Positions 35,289-45,299 of a stretch of DNA of 64,000 nucleotides are shown one piece after another (position 1 is the stretch's first letter; the number at the start of each line of letters is the position of its first letter). The stretch is from NCBI RefSeq assembly GCF_046524175.1, contig NZ_JBEFZF010000001.1:124001-188000 (forward strand), read 5' to 3'. Source of the DNA: Spongiivirga sp046524175 (lineage in GTDB: Bacteria > Bacteroidota > Bacteroidia > Flavobacteriales > Flavobacteriaceae). The notes under the pieces are model-generated. The model did no database searches. It worked only from the letters and a program-made list of their open reading frames with translations, and was not told the DNA's origin. The position numbers and the translations under genes were made by a program.

Positions 35289-36932
35289 TTAATTCTGATC
35301 TCCTGGCCCTATGTTTGGATTGGCATCAATCTCCTGCTGTGGGATTTTGAAAATCCAATCGTCATTAATAGAGGGTCTTTCAATTTGATATGCTTCTTGA
35401 TAAAGTATGGCCGATGCACCTGAACCTCCGTCAGCAGCATGGTCAATACCTTCATCCCAGCGAATTTTATCGGTATAACCAAAGCCTTCACCCCATAATT
35501 CTAGGCGTCTTTGAAACTTAATATGCTCCATTAACAGCTCTTGTGTATTAAAGATTGATGCATCATAAGCGCTATCTCTTTCAGAGCCTAAAGGTTCTAA
35601 TGCCGCTTGAGCCCCTGCAATATCATTCATCATGGCCTTGGCTTCTGCTTCAATCAAGTACATCTCAGAAGAGCGCATATAAATGATGTCATCTGGACTG
35701 ATAGTACCTGGAAGCGCATTCTTCATTTTAAAATGCATATACGGGTGTAAATTAAACCTGGTAGTAATTCCGTAGACCGAGTTTAAAGAATCCACATCAG
35801 CATTAAATTCATCTTCATCCGTATAATTAGGATCATTGCCAAAACCACCTTGGCCATTTGCAGCTGATGTGTTGGTGTTTGGTGCATTTATGATAAACAC
35901 CTGTTTTCTGTAATCAGTATCAGGAATGGCATCTACCAATCTTCGATCAGCGATTTTTGGATTGTTTCTAATTTGGCTTCCATTAAATGTGTTACTCATT
36001 AGATAAAAATAAGAACGGAAAAAGGTAGTCTCTGCTTCGATTACATTACTACCCCAAATTACTTCTGGAAGTTCGTTAGAGTTGAATCCCGATAACCAAT
36101 CTTCTTCACCCATAATAGGATAATCCTGTCGAGCTCTTATGGCTGAATCGGCTGCTAACTGCCAATCGCCTTTTGATAAGGCCATTCGTGCTAATAATCC
36201 ATACGCTACATCAATACTCAATTGTGATTTAACCGCAGGACCACTTCCTGATCTACCTGAACCATTTTCGAATGCATCAATTGCAGCGTTAAGATCCTGT
36301 TCTATACGATCATATATCTCTTGTACGGTTGATCTTGGTTCGCTTGTAAAAGGAGATTCTGACGAAAACAAAATTGGTACACCAGGATCTGATGCTGGAT
36401 TTCCAATCAAATAGCCTCTAGCATAATGTTGTACCAAAGAAAGGTATGCGTACGCTCTGTAGGTGTATGCTTGACCTAAAATTTCGAATAATTTAGGTGA
36501 TTGGGTTAAAGTTCCATCTGTTGCTCGATTAATAAGTAAATTGGCCCCTAAAATAGTATTATAGCGATGGTACCATAAAAGACGTGTAGTTAATGATGTT
36601 GGATCAGTATGAGAGTTCCACTGCATCTCAGTACGCCATCCTAAATTATCAGCATTTGCGGAATGTATGAGTTCACCACTTAAATTATCCCCTATTGGAA
36701 TCCAATAATGGTTACCCGCTCTAAATGAACTACCACCAGGAAGAATATTTTGAAGCTGTGAATATAAACCTCGGTGTAGACCGTTTAAGACAAGCTGCAT
36801 ATTATCTTCATTTGCCAGTGCATCTGCCGCTGAAATGGCATCTGTTGGAGTGTTTTCCAAAAAGTCTTCTTCACAAGATGTTATGGCAATCCCTAGGATT
36901 ACGAATAACAGAAGTTTTATTTTATGTATCAT
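35289..36932 (-). CDS. SusD/RagB-family outer membrane lipoprotein
   Basis: Surface glycan- or nutrient-binding partner of the SusC protein encoded 16 bases upstream. 547 residues with a lipoprotein signal (LGIAITSCEED, Cys20) and the family opening ENTPTDAISAADALANEDNM. The SusD TPR-like helices follow (AYTYRAYAYLSLVQHYARGY), and the C-terminal domain ends near RLELWGEGFGYTDKIRWDEG and IPQQEIDANPNI. Ligand unknown: no glycoside hydrolase, lyase, sulfatase or peptidase is next to the pair. Confidence 0.96.
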   Translation of the reverse strand: MIHKIKLLLFVILGIAITSCEEDFLENTPTDAISAADALANEDNMQLVLNGLHRGLYSQLQNILPGGSSFRAGNHYWIPIGDNLSGELIHSANADNLGWRTEMQWNSHTDPTSLTTRLLWYHRYNTILGANLLINRATDGTLTQSPKLFEILGQAYTYRAYAYLSLVQHYARGYLIGNPASDPGVPILFSSESPFTSEPRSTVQEIYDRIEQDLNAAIDAFENGSGRSGSGPAVKSQLSIDVAYGLLARMALSKGDWQLAADSAIRARQDYPIMGEEDWLSGFNSNELPEVIWGSNVIEAETTFFRSYFYLMSNTFNGSQIRNNPKIADRRLVDAIPDTDYRKQVFIINAPNTNTSAANGQGGFGNDPNYTDEDEFNADVDSLNSVYGITTRFNLHPYMHFKMKNALPGTISPDDIIYMRSSEMYLIEAEAKAMMNDIAGAQAALEPLGSERDSAYDASIFNTQELLMEHIKFQRRLELWGEGFGYTDKIRWDEGIDHAADGGSGASAILYQEAYQIERPSINDDWIFKIPQQEIDANPNIGPGDQN

Positions 36933-36948
36933 AATTATTGTTCTTTTT

Positions 36949-39900
36949 TTAAAATCCTAAATTTAGACCCATTGAAATTATTCTTGGTGGGTTAAAGTCA
37001 TTACCAGCGCCGGTTCCGGCTAGACCAAACTGCGGATTTAAGCCTTCTCTTTCACTTTTGGTATATAAATTTTCGCCAGATATTGAGATCCTTAGGTTAT
37101 CAAGCCCTAATTGACTTGCAATTCTTTGCTTAAAGTTGTAACCTAGGTTTACGTTTTTAAGTGTCCAAAATGATGCATCTGTTAAAAAGCGTTCAGATTG
37201 CGTTCTAACCAAATTAGGGTTGCCTGCTTCTAATCTTGGAACATCTGTTATGTCGCCAGGTTGACGCCATGCTCTTAAAATATCAGGATGGTATGAATCG
37301 CCAAATTCACCACTGTGCATCATTGCCGAATATCCATTATCTAAAATAGAACCACCAATTCCGTAATTTATCAAGAAGTCTAGAGTAAAACCCTTATAAC
37401 TAATACTACTGGCTATTGAGCCTAAAAAGTCAGGTATTGAGCTGTCCCCAGTATAAGCTCTTTCGGTTTCTTGCCAATCGTTTGTAGTTGCAATTTCACC
37501 ATTTGCATCAAGTACAGGAACACTATTGTTGTTTTCATCTAGTTCATACAGTAGGAATAGTTGATCTCCTGTTGCAGGATCAACCCCAGCGGTTCTGAGA
37601 AGGAAGAAATCAAATCTTGAACGCCCCACTTCCCAGCGTTTTGATCCGTTGATAAAGGGATCTGGTAGACTAGTAATTTCATTTTTTAAGGTAGATCCTT
37701 GTAGGGTTACATTCCAGTTGAAATCTTCTCTACGTATAAGGTTTGCTGTTAACGAAACTTCCCATCCGGAATTAAACATATCACCATCATTAATTGGCAC
37801 TTCATTGAGTCCGTTGCTCGGGGCAATTGGTAAGTTGTACAATAGATCTGAAGAATTTCGTTTATAATATTCTACAGAACCATCTAAGAAGTTGTCAAAC
37901 AAGGTAAATTCCAATGCGACATCAAAATTTTCGATAGTTTCCCATTGCAGTTCGGAGTTTCCTATATTGCTAAATATAATAGCAGGTGCTGCGGCATTCG
38001 AAGTAATAGAGAATCTTGCCTGAGAAAGAAAGAAATCGTTCAAATTATCGTTACCTACTTCACCATATGAGGCTCTTAGTTTTAGTTGATTAATTACGGA
38101 GGAGTTGGCTAAAAAGTTTTCTTGATCAATTCTCCAAGATCCGCCAAATGAATAAAAAGTACCCCAGCGTCTATCGCGATCAAAAACCGATGACCCGTCT
38201 CGTCTCACAGATGCACTTAGATAATATTTGTTATCGTAATTGTAATTGGTTCTTAAAAAGTATCCTTCAAGACCTTTTTGAGCGGTTGATCCGTCCAAAT
38301 CAACAATGTTTGAAAAGTTTGCAAATTCAAATATACCATTCGCCGCTTGTATTGTGGCCAAACCACTATTTCCAGAGAATGTCCAGTCTGTACTTTCATG
38401 GCCGGCCGTAGCATCTAAGTTGTGGTTGCCAAAGCTTTTTTGATAGGTCAAAATCTGATTGAAATTGGTGATTTGTCTTCTGGCTCGCTCTTCACTATAT
38501 CGTCCATCGGGTTGTGCATCACCAATGATGTTATTTTCGTATTCTTTTTCTAACAATTCGTTAATGTCCCGACCATAATTTACTCGAAGACTAAGGCCAT
38601 CAAAAAGTTTTATGTCAGTAAAAAATCGAAAACCGTAGGTGTTATCTCGATCTCTTTCATCATTTAATAATAGTTCTTGAAGGGCATGGCGGCCTTGACT
38701 AAAAGGTCTTGATCCAATATTAAATTCAGAGAAGCCTTCTCCATTATCAAAGACGCGATTTCCAAAAACGTCCCGTACAATATTCCCTTGTAAATCATTT
38801 ACAAATACAGGATAGATTGAACCAATGTTTTTCGCAAAACCAAAAGGGTTCACAATACTCCCAGTTCCAGCGGAGCTCGGTGCTGTAGTTTCGGTAATTG
38901 TAATGTTAGCACTACCCCCAATAGTGATGCTGTTACTAACGTCAAATTCCGCATTAAGTCTTGTCGTTAAACGATCGAATCCTGATGTAACAACAAAACT
39001 CTCTTCATCAAGATAGGATGCTGAGAAGAATACTTTATGGTTTTCACCTCCGCCAGAAACATTCACATTGTAATTTTGTCGGATACCAGTACGTGATAAC
39101 ACATCATACCAATCAAGACTTTGATATATAATCTGGGCATTAGGATTTAGTCTTCCATCAGTTCCCACAATTTGATCATTGGGAACATTAAATGGATTGT
39201 AACCAAGCTGGTTGTAGATATTTGCAGAAGCGAAAGCAGGATCACCACCACCAGCACTTGAATTTTTTAGAGCTTCCCACATGGTCTCATAATATTGACC
39301 TGGACTTAATTCTGGATAAAATGGAATTGATGGAGATACTAAGCCGTACTGTGTGGATGCAGTTACTTTTATGGCTCCTTTGGTACCACTTTTGGTAGTA
39401 ATGATTACCACACCATTAGCAGCCCTTGAACCATATAAAGAGGTGGAGGCAGCATCTTTAAGAATCGTGAACGATTCAATATCCTCCTGATTGATTGTAT
39501 TTAACGCTCCCTGATATTGAACGCCATCTACAATAAATAAGGGATCTGTACTTCCATTGAGTGTACCAACACCTCGAATAACAATTCCTGGAGAAGAACC
39601 GGGACCTTGTGATGAGGTGAACTGCACACCAGTAGCTCTACCCTCTATAGCAGCAATTGGTGAAGTTACATTTCGTGTTTCTAAGTCTTTTGCGCCAATG
39701 ACACTGGCTGAACCAGTAAAGGCCTCTTTGGTAGTTGTACCGTAAGCAACTACAACGACTTCGTCTAGTTGTTCGGTATCTGTTTCTAAGGTTACGTTAA
39801 TTTCAGTTTTGCTGCCAACTAAAATAACTTGTGTTTTAAATCCAACATAAGAGAATACTAACGATTCAGTTGGAGATGCGGAAATTGAATAATTCCCATC

Positions 39901-40074
39901 AAAATCTGTTTGTGTCCCTCGAGATGTGCCTTGGACTACAATACTTACGCCAGGTAGTGGACCTCCGTCATCGGAGGATATCACTAACCCTTTTACTGTT
40001 TGTTGTTGCGCTATTAATGATGATGTACCCAACACCAAAAACACTAACATCGCAAAATAATTTTTTACTTTCAT
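36949..40074 (-). CDS. SusC/RagA-family TonB-dependent outer membrane transporter
   Basis: A 1041-residue TonB-linked importer. Signal peptide 1-22, carboxypeptidase-like regulatory domain (about 24-105, with GLVISSDDGGPLPGVSIVVQ). A plug domain (about 115-230) follows with the SusC-type LYGSRAANGVVIITTK motif, then a 22-strand barrel to the C-terminal aromatic (LNLGF). No N-terminal STN domain, so it is not a FecAR-type signal transducer. It pairs with the SusD gene downstream to form a pedal-bin importer. The AraC-like membrane regulator encoded just upstream on the same strand is the probable controller. Confidence 0.97.
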   Translation of the reverse strand: MKVKNYFAMLVFLVLGTSSLIAQQQTVKGLVISSDDGGPLPGVSIVVQGTSRGTQTDFDGNYSISASPTESLVFSYVGFKTQVILVGSKTEINVTLETDTEQLDEVVVVAYGTTTKEAFTGSASVIGAKDLETRNVTSPIAAIEGRATGVQFTSSQGPGSSPGIVIRGVGTLNGSTDPLFIVDGVQYQGALNTINQEDIESFTILKDAASTSLYGSRAANGVVIITTKSGTKGAIKVTASTQYGLVSPSIPFYPELSPGQYYETMWEALKNSSAGGGDPAFASANIYNQLGYNPFNVPNDQIVGTDGRLNPNAQIIYQSLDWYDVLSRTGIRQNYNVNVSGGGENHKVFFSASYLDEESFVVTSGFDRLTTRLNAEFDVSNSITIGGSANITITETTAPSSAGTGSIVNPFGFAKNIGSIYPVFVNDLQGNIVRDVFGNRVFDNGEGFSEFNIGSRPFSQGRHALQELLLNDERDRDNTYGFRFFTDIKLFDGLSLRVNYGRDINELLEKEYENNIIGDAQPDGRYSEERARRQITNFNQILTYQKSFGNHNLDATAGHESTDWTFSGNSGLATIQAANGIFEFANFSNIVDLDGSTAQKGLEGYFLRTNYNYDNKYYLSASVRRDGSSVFDRDRRWGTFYSFGGSWRIDQENFLANSSVINQLKLRASYGEVGNDNLNDFFLSQARFSITSNAAAPAIIFSNIGNSELQWETIENFDVALEFTLFDNFLDGSVEYYKRNSSDLLYNLPIAPSNGLNEVPINDGDMFNSGWEVSLTANLIRREDFNWNVTLQGSTLKNEITSLPDPFINGSKRWEVGRSRFDFFLLRTAGVDPATGDQLFLLYELDENNNSVPVLDANGEIATTNDWQETERAYTGDSSIPDFLGSIASSISYKGFTLDFLINYGIGGSILDNGYSAMMHSGEFGDSYHPDILRAWRQPGDITDVPRLEAGNPNLVRTQSERFLTDASFWTLKNVNLGYNFKQRIASQLGLDNLRISISGENLYTKSEREGLNPQFGLAGTGAGNDFNPPRIISMGLNLGF

Positions 40075-40316
40075 AAAAATTGAATTTGTTAAAAATTGTT
40101 TGAGTCAGTGCAATTGGAAAAAAGGCAGGCAGTAAGAATGCGATGGCTAATTCGAATAATTACTTCTAAAAATTAAACAAGGTTTAGTGGGATTTTCAGA
40201 TAGTAAAAAAATTCTAAACTGCACTGCCCTGAAGCAATTGCAGTTTTAAAGAAATGCGTATTTAAGATTTTCTTAGGTAATGCTTGTAAGAGTTTACCTT
40301 GCCGATAGAAGTTTAC

Positions 40317-41777
40317 CTATACTTTACCCGCCACTGAAATCATTTGAGATTGTAAATATTGAGAAGGAGTGCAAGAGGTAACTTTTTTAAACGCCTTGTT
40401 AAATGTTACTTTATTATTAAAGCCTACTTCATAGGCAATGTCTATAATATGCAGATTATGTTGAATATCATTTTTAAGTAGTTCTATTGCCTCGTGAATT
40501 CTGAAAGAATTAATCAACTCAAAAAAGTTCATATCGAAGTGTTCATTAATTACTTGAGAGGCTCCATGTCTGTTTGTCCCGAGTTCTTTTGAAAGCATAT
40601 CAAGGCTGAGGTCATTTCGCTTGTACAGTTTTTTCTCATTTAACAAAAACAACAATTGCTCTTTAAGCTCAATAGAATAGGAGGTGGTAAGCCCTGATTT
40701 CTTGTATTTAAACAGTTCTTTAGGGTCATTTAATAAAATCTTACCACTAAATACATCAGGCTGGACGTATGCGATATAGGTGACATAAAAAATGAGCCCG
40801 ATCATCAGTATCAATTGAACGTGAACAATAGGGGCAAAGCTTATGAGCCTCGTCAAGGCTGCCGCATAAATAATATATGTAATTACATAAATTGAAAAAA
40901 TAAGAATGATGTTACGCTGCCAGATAAAGGTGTTGTTATTGGTATTATCAGGTTTGTTAATCTTACTATTAGTGTAAAGTCTATAAGACAAATAAGCATA
41001 GGTGACTAGCGAAATTATTTTAATGATAATAATAGCATTGGCTCCTGGAAGTAAGAAAGCGTCACCGGCAAACAACACATTGAATTTTTCTAAACTATCC
41101 ATACTATAGTACGGGGCTATATACACTAAAAGCACGAGGGATGGGATAAGATGAATAGAATCTATCCATTTGAATGAATATCCATGTGCCGCTCTTTTTA
41201 TGTAGAAGTACACCAATGGCCCATAAAGAAATGAAAAAGTTGTCGATACGAACAAAGTATTTGGTAAACTGTATTGTAGCTGACTTAAATGCACACTAAG
41301 ATGAAGCGTGAAAAGTGAATGAAAAATAATAAATAAACTGATCAGTAAAATACCAATGTGGTCGGCCTTTTTTCTAAAATGAATAAAAATACCGACGAAA
41401 ATGCCTAAGAAACCAGCTACGAAGTAAATGATATTCCAAAAAGTGATTTTTGGAGCATACCTTTTTTTAAATGAGATATATTCTGGAGATGATTTAATAT
41501 CCTGAAACAAATGATCATTAATGATGGATAGATCTTTCGTAGCTTTTATGTATTCTTTTGCATAAAATAAGGCTTCAGCTGCATTACCCAACTGAGCATT
41601 TTCTAGCGCCTTCTGTTTATTGTATAAGATCGTTTTCTCATCGTTATCAGGAACTACGATTCCTTTTAACATAGATGAAGCGGCATTACATATAGATATG
41701 CAAAATAAACACAGCGTGGTTAGCGCGATTTTTTGGTTGATGAACATTAGGGTCGAATTAGCCTGTTTAGTATACAC
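40317..41777 (-). CDS. Membrane-bound AraC-type regulator
   Basis: A 486-residue protein: N-terminal hydrophobic signal (about 17-36), a short extracytoplasmic helical segment (ALENAQLGNAAEALFYAKEY, TPR-like), then about seven membrane helices (from 95 to 345). A C-terminal AraC HTH domain follows (about 385-478), with the LGTNRHGASQVINEHF and AYEVGFNNKVTFNKAFKKV helices. Met11 (41747) is an alternative start. This architecture is common in Flavobacteriia near SusCD loci. It lies 242 bases upstream of susC on the same strand and probably senses an envelope signal to switch on susCD (inference). The gap between them shows no clear promoter box. Confidence 0.88.
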   Translation of the reverse strand: MYTKQANSTLMFINQKIALTTLCLFCISICNAASSMLKGIVVPDNDEKTILYNKQKALENAQLGNAAEALFYAKEYIKATKDLSIINDHLFQDIKSSPEYISFKKRYAPKITFWNIIYFVAGFLGIFVGIFIHFRKKADHIGILLISLFIIFHSLFTLHLSVHLSQLQYSLPNTLFVSTTFSFLYGPLVYFYIKRAAHGYSFKWIDSIHLIPSLVLLVYIAPYYSMDSLEKFNVLFAGDAFLLPGANAIIIIKIISLVTYAYLSYRLYTNSKINKPDNTNNNTFIWQRNIILIFSIYVITYIIYAAALTRLISFAPIVHVQLILMIGLIFYVTYIAYVQPDVFSGKILLNDPKELFKYKKSGLTTSYSIELKEQLLFLLNEKKLYKRNDLSLDMLSKELGTNRHGASQVINEHFDMNFFELINSFRIHEAIELLKNDIQHNLHIIDIAYEVGFNNKVTFNKAFKKVTSCTPSQYLQSQMISVAGKV

Positions 41778-41933
41778 TCCTAAAGCCTTATGAATTTACA
41801 ACTTTTATGGTTAACTCTATTTTTATTAGTAAATACCGATAATCTTTTACCTGTTTTTTGTGATAGTTTTAAGAACAATCTTAAAGTAATCTTAAAAATG
41901 TTTATATAATATTGATTTTTAAGATGAAACAAT

Positions 41934-42461
41934 ATGCGAATAACACTCTTTATAACACTAAGTATCCTTGTGTTAGGAATTCAAAATACTGATGCTCAAA
42001 ATAATAAACCATGCAATTGCTGCTCAGAAGAGCATACCACTTTTGATTTCTGGCTTGGCGACTGGGAGGTTACAAACCCTAATGGAAGTAAGGCTGGAAT
42101 TAATAAAATTTCAAAAATTCAGGATGGCTGTATTATTAAAGAAGAATGGACTAGCGCGACTGCTGGTTATACGGGTACAAGCTATAATTTTTATAATGCT
42201 GCCATTAATAAATGGGAACAAGTTTGGATAGACAACCAAGGAAGTATATTAAAGTTGTCTGGAAATTATGTTGAAGATAAAATGGTACTGGAGTCAGATG
42301 AGTCCAAAAACAAAGCCGGTAAACTGGTAAAAAATCGCATTACGTGGTCCAAAAATGGGGATGGCACAGTGTTACAAGTATGGGATGTTGTTCATGAAGG
42401 AAAGGTGATATCAACGCTATTCAGGGGTCTTTATAAGCCAATTGTAAAGGCAATAGATTAA
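41934..42461 (+). CDS. Secreted DUF1579-like beta-barrel protein
   Basis: A 175-residue exported protein: signal peptide 1-21 (ILVLGIQNTDAQ), then a Cys-rich start (CNCCSEE) and a lipocalin-like beta-rich domain. The DFWLGDWEV opening and GTSYNFYNAAINKWEQVW segment are typical of the DUF1579 group. Function unknown; small-molecule binding is possible. Its last four bases overlap the convergent D,D-peptidase gene. The CNCC cluster just after the signal could be a lipid anchor or a metal or disulfide site. Confidence 0.75.
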   Translation: MRITLFITLSILVLGIQNTDAQNNKPCNCCSEEHTTFDFWLGDWEVTNPNGSKAGINKISKIQDGCIIKEEWTSATAGYTGTSYNFYNAAINKWEQVWIDNQGSILKLSGNYVEDKMVLESDESKNKAGKLVKNRITWSKNGDGTVLQVWDVVHEGKVISTLFRGLYKPIVKAID

Positions 42462-43738
42462 TATTCGTCTCTAATAGCTTTTAATAATTGATAAAGTTTT
42501 TTTCGTACGCTATTAGTTGGATGTTGAAAATGATTATTCATAAAACTAAAAATCAAAACTTTTCCTGTTTTTGTTTTTAGGTATCCACTTAGATTGTACG
42601 TATTTCCCATTGCGCCAGATTTAGCGATGATAAAAGGTTCCTTTTCATGTATCAAATATGATTTTAGCGTTCCGTTTACCCCAGCTTTTGGAAACAAATC
42701 AAATAATCTTGAATGGTCGACAGTGCTATATAACTCGTCTAGGACTTTTACAAAATGGTCTGGACTAAAAAGGTTGTATCTGGATAAACCAGAACCATCT
42801 ACCCAGCGCGGTTTTTCAATAAAAAGATGTCCGTTGTTTTGAATAATATGGTTCCGTGCCATTTTACCGCTGAGCGTATCGAATAGTTTGTCGGCGCTAA
42901 GAATTAATAGCTGTTCAGCAATAAAATTGTCACTCTCGATCATCATGCGGGATAGCAAACTATCAGTTTTCACTGTTTTTAATGTTTGATATTCACCTTT
43001 TTTTATTGAATCAGATATAATCAGTTGTTTTCCAATTTCCGCTGATAATAAAACGGCAGTTAAACTATCACTTGTGATAAATGGTATTTGTATAGTATCA
43101 TTTTCTAAAACCAAGGTATTAAATATATTTTTATGCCGGTCTCTTCTAAATGATGACTTCTTGTAGGTGATGTCTTTTTTGAACAATGATGGATAAATAG
43201 TAATCGTATCACTCTTCTTGTTTATAGTCAATACATTACCATTGATGGGGATAGCACTTTTTTCTGGAGAAAAATATGTGTCAAAATCTTCCCACGCCCA
43301 ACCAGCGCCGTACGTATTATCTTGAAATTGTCCTACTTGTAAAACTATAGGAGTGTTAGTTGACCGAAGAAATTTAATAACAGTACTATCTTTAAAATAA
43401 GGATGTAACAAACTAGGATCTCCTGTTCCTTTAATATATAATGTGTCATTTTGATGTAAATATTTAAGCCCGGTAATTGAATCATCTAAAGATTTTAAAG
43501 CAGTAAAAAGAGTTATAATCTTAGTATTGGAAGCTGGAATAAAAAATTTAGATGCGTTTAGGCTTTTTATAGTTTTTTGGCTTTCAGGATCGAAAAGCTT
43601 GAAACCAGTAAATTGATTTTTATAAAAAGGCTGTTTAAGGTATTTTTCAATTTGTTTAGGTCTCGCCTCGCGTTTGGTGGCGGCACAAGAAAATAGTAAT
43701 AAGCAACAAATAATAACTACAAAATAGGTCTTACTCAT
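42458..43738 (-). CDS. dacB: PBP4-like D-alanyl-D-alanine carboxypeptidase/endopeptidase (S13), lipoprotein
   Basis: Penicillin-binding enzyme trimming peptidoglycan cross-links in the periplasm. 426 residues with a lipobox (LLLFSC, Cys18). Active-site triad motifs: S70-N-T-K73 (IPASNTK), S-D-N in MIESDNFIAEQL, and K-S-G in IAKSGAMGN near the C-terminus. All are correctly ordered for the S13 family. It is slightly shorter than E. coli PBP4, and domain III looks reduced. Monocistronic. Confidence in the family is high; the gene name is by analogy. Confidence 0.9.
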   Translation of the reverse strand: MSKTYFVVIICCLLLFSCAATKREARPKQIEKYLKQPFYKNQFTGFKLFDPESQKTIKSLNASKFFIPASNTKIITLFTALKSLDDSITGLKYLHQNDTLYIKGTGDPSLLHPYFKDSTVIKFLRSTNTPIVLQVGQFQDNTYGAGWAWEDFDTYFSPEKSAIPINGNVLTINKKSDTITIYPSLFKKDITYKKSSFRRDRHKNIFNTLVLENDTIQIPFITSDSLTAVLLSAEIGKQLIISDSIKKGEYQTLKTVKTDSLLSRMMIESDNFIAEQLLILSADKLFDTLSGKMARNHIIQNNGHLFIEKPRWVDGSGLSRYNLFSPDHFVKVLDELYSTVDHSRLFDLFPKAGVNGTLKSYLIHEKEPFIIAKSGAMGNTYNLSGYLKTKTGKVLIFSFMNNHFQHPTNSVRKKLYQLLKAIRDEY

Positions 43739-44038
43739 GTATTACATAATTTATAACAAGTTAAACAAAAAGCTAAATATAAAGAGTAGATTCAACAAAG
43801 TTTCAGAATGTTTCGAATGTTATAATTATAAAAAAATCTTAAATATTTTAAGCTGAATGTTAAGAATAACGCGCCTTTAGCTAAAAAGGATTAAAATGCA
43901 TTTGCAGTTGTTTGGTTATGAGTAGTTTATCGGATTTAATAAATATTTAAACAAGTTTAACAGCATTCTGTTTAATAAAAATGACAAAATATCGTTATCT
44001 TTATTGAAGACCAAATCAATTAAAATTAAACTGAAATT
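43739..44038. other. 300-base A/T-rich gap with a possible promoter
   Basis: No gene frame worth supporting on either strand. TATCTTTA (43996-44003) about 35 bases before the small gene at 44039 resembles a -7 box; no convincing -33 element was found. Confidence 0.3.
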
Positions 44039-44236
44039 ATGGCGAGAGCAATGTTTGAGTACTCAAAAAATGTACTACAACGCGTAAGTTTTGATATTAG
44101 CTTATTTGCGCGGGAATTGAAAAAAGCTATGAAACGTTTATTACCCCATGAAGTGGATGAATTAAAAATTTGGGTTCGACAATTAGTGCTGATGCAGCCG
44201 GAATTAGAACCTTGTCTAGTTTACTTAAAAAATTAA
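44039..44236 (+). CDS. Conserved-looking 65-residue protein, unknown function
   Basis: A 65-residue, mostly helical, cytoplasmic protein (ELKKAMKRLLPHEVDELKIW in the middle). No family recognised. It has a sensible ATG, a possible promoter box upstream and a near-perfect terminator six bases after its stop, which together argue for a real, independently transcribed gene. Its transcript ends against the convergent oxyR gene. Confidence 0.65.
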   Translation: MARAMFEYSKNVLQRVSFDISLFARELKKAMKRLLPHEVDELKIWVRQLVLMQPELEPCLVYLKN

Positions 44237-44244
44237 TATTTGTG

Positions 44245-44270
44245 AAGTCCGCTGAAAAGCGGACTTTTTA
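44245..44270 (+). terminator. Terminator of the 65-residue gene, overlapping the oxyR stop
   Basis: AAGTCCGCT / AGCGGACTT stem with a GAAA tetraloop and TTTTA after it. The T run contains the oxyR stop codon read on the other strand (44268-44270). Confidence 0.9.
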
Positions 44271-45212
44271 TTTGCTGTTAGATAACGGGCTCACAATCTG
44301 AACATTTTGAAACGCAATCGCACCCTTAATAATTCCTGCAATAGTGCTTTGTAATACTTCAATTATTTGCATTTTTAGTTCTGACCGGTGAAATATTAGA
44401 CTTATTTCCCTTGCCGGTTTAGGGTCCTCGAACTGTCTTAAAAACTTCTCTTCGTTATTTTTTAAATCTAAGGTATGAAGGTAGGGTAATAATGTCATTC
44501 CAAGCCCTTCATTCGCCAATTTGATCAAGGTTTCAAAACTACCGCTTTCCAGTTGAAATCCATTTTTTTCAACGGGATTACTAACTCTGCATAAGTTGAT
44601 AACACTATTTTTAAAACAATGGCCATCATCTAATAACAACATATCATCAATATCAATATCCTCAATGGTAAGTGATTTCTTTTTATACAGTGGATGACTC
44701 TCATTAATATAACCAACAAAAGGTTCGTAATAAAGCACTCTTTTTTTAATGAGCTCATTTTCTAAGGGCGTAGCGGCTATAGCAGCGTCTAGGTGGCCAT
44801 CCAGCAGTTTTTCAATAATTGTTTCCGTAGTTAATTCTTCTATTTTGAGATTAACTTTAGTGTATTTTTTAATGAAATTATTTAAAAACATGGGAAGTAG
44901 AGTGGGTGTAACCGTGGGTATAATACCTAGTTTGAATTCTCCACCAATGAACCCTTTTTGTTGATCTACAATATCTTGTATCCTGTCCGCTTCATTTACA
45001 ATATTACGAGCTTGGTTCACTATTTTTTGACCAATTTCAGTGAGTTGAATAGGCTTTTTGCTACGGTCGAATATTAATATGTCAAGTTCATCTTCTAATT
45101 TTTGAATTTGCATACTTAGGGTAGGCTGTGTAACAAAAGACTTTTCAGCTGCTTTGGTAAAATTTTGATGTTCTGCGACTGCCAGAACATATTGTAACTG
45201 GGTAATTGTCAT
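44268..45212 (-). CDS. oxyR: Hydrogen peroxide-sensing LysR-type regulator OxyR
   Basis: A 314-residue LysR-family regulator: HTH 1-60 (MTITQLQYVLAVAEHQNFTK), linker, and an effector domain. The redox cysteines Cys199 (LLDDGHCF) and Cys208 (INLC) fall at exactly the E. coli OxyR numbers, so peroxide-driven disulfide switching is very likely. Targets are probably catalase and peroxiredoxin genes elsewhere; none is adjacent. The gene stands alone on the minus strand. Confidence 0.95.
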   Translation of the reverse strand: MTITQLQYVLAVAEHQNFTKAAEKSFVTQPTLSMQIQKLEDELDILIFDRSKKPIQLTEIGQKIVNQARNIVNEADRIQDIVDQQKGFIGGEFKLGIIPTVTPTLLPMFLNNFIKKYTKVNLKIEELTTETIIEKLLDGHLDAAIAATPLENELIKKRVLYYEPFVGYINESHPLYKKKSLTIEDIDIDDMLLLDDGHCFKNSVINLCRVSNPVEKNGFQLESGSFETLIKLANEGLGMTLLPYLHTLDLKNNEEKFLRQFEDPKPAREISLIFHRSELKMQIIEVLQSTIAGIIKGAIAFQNVQIVSPLSNSK

Positions 45213-45299
45213 ACAATAGATTTTATTGATGTAAAATTAAATAATAATAACTATTCCTGTTACTTTAAATACTCAATAGTTGAAAACTACGGTGAATAA

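Noticed and set aside
44268..45212. OxyR as an unusual regulator
   Set aside because: The Cys199/Cys208 positions match the E. coli protein; it is an ordinary peroxide sensor.
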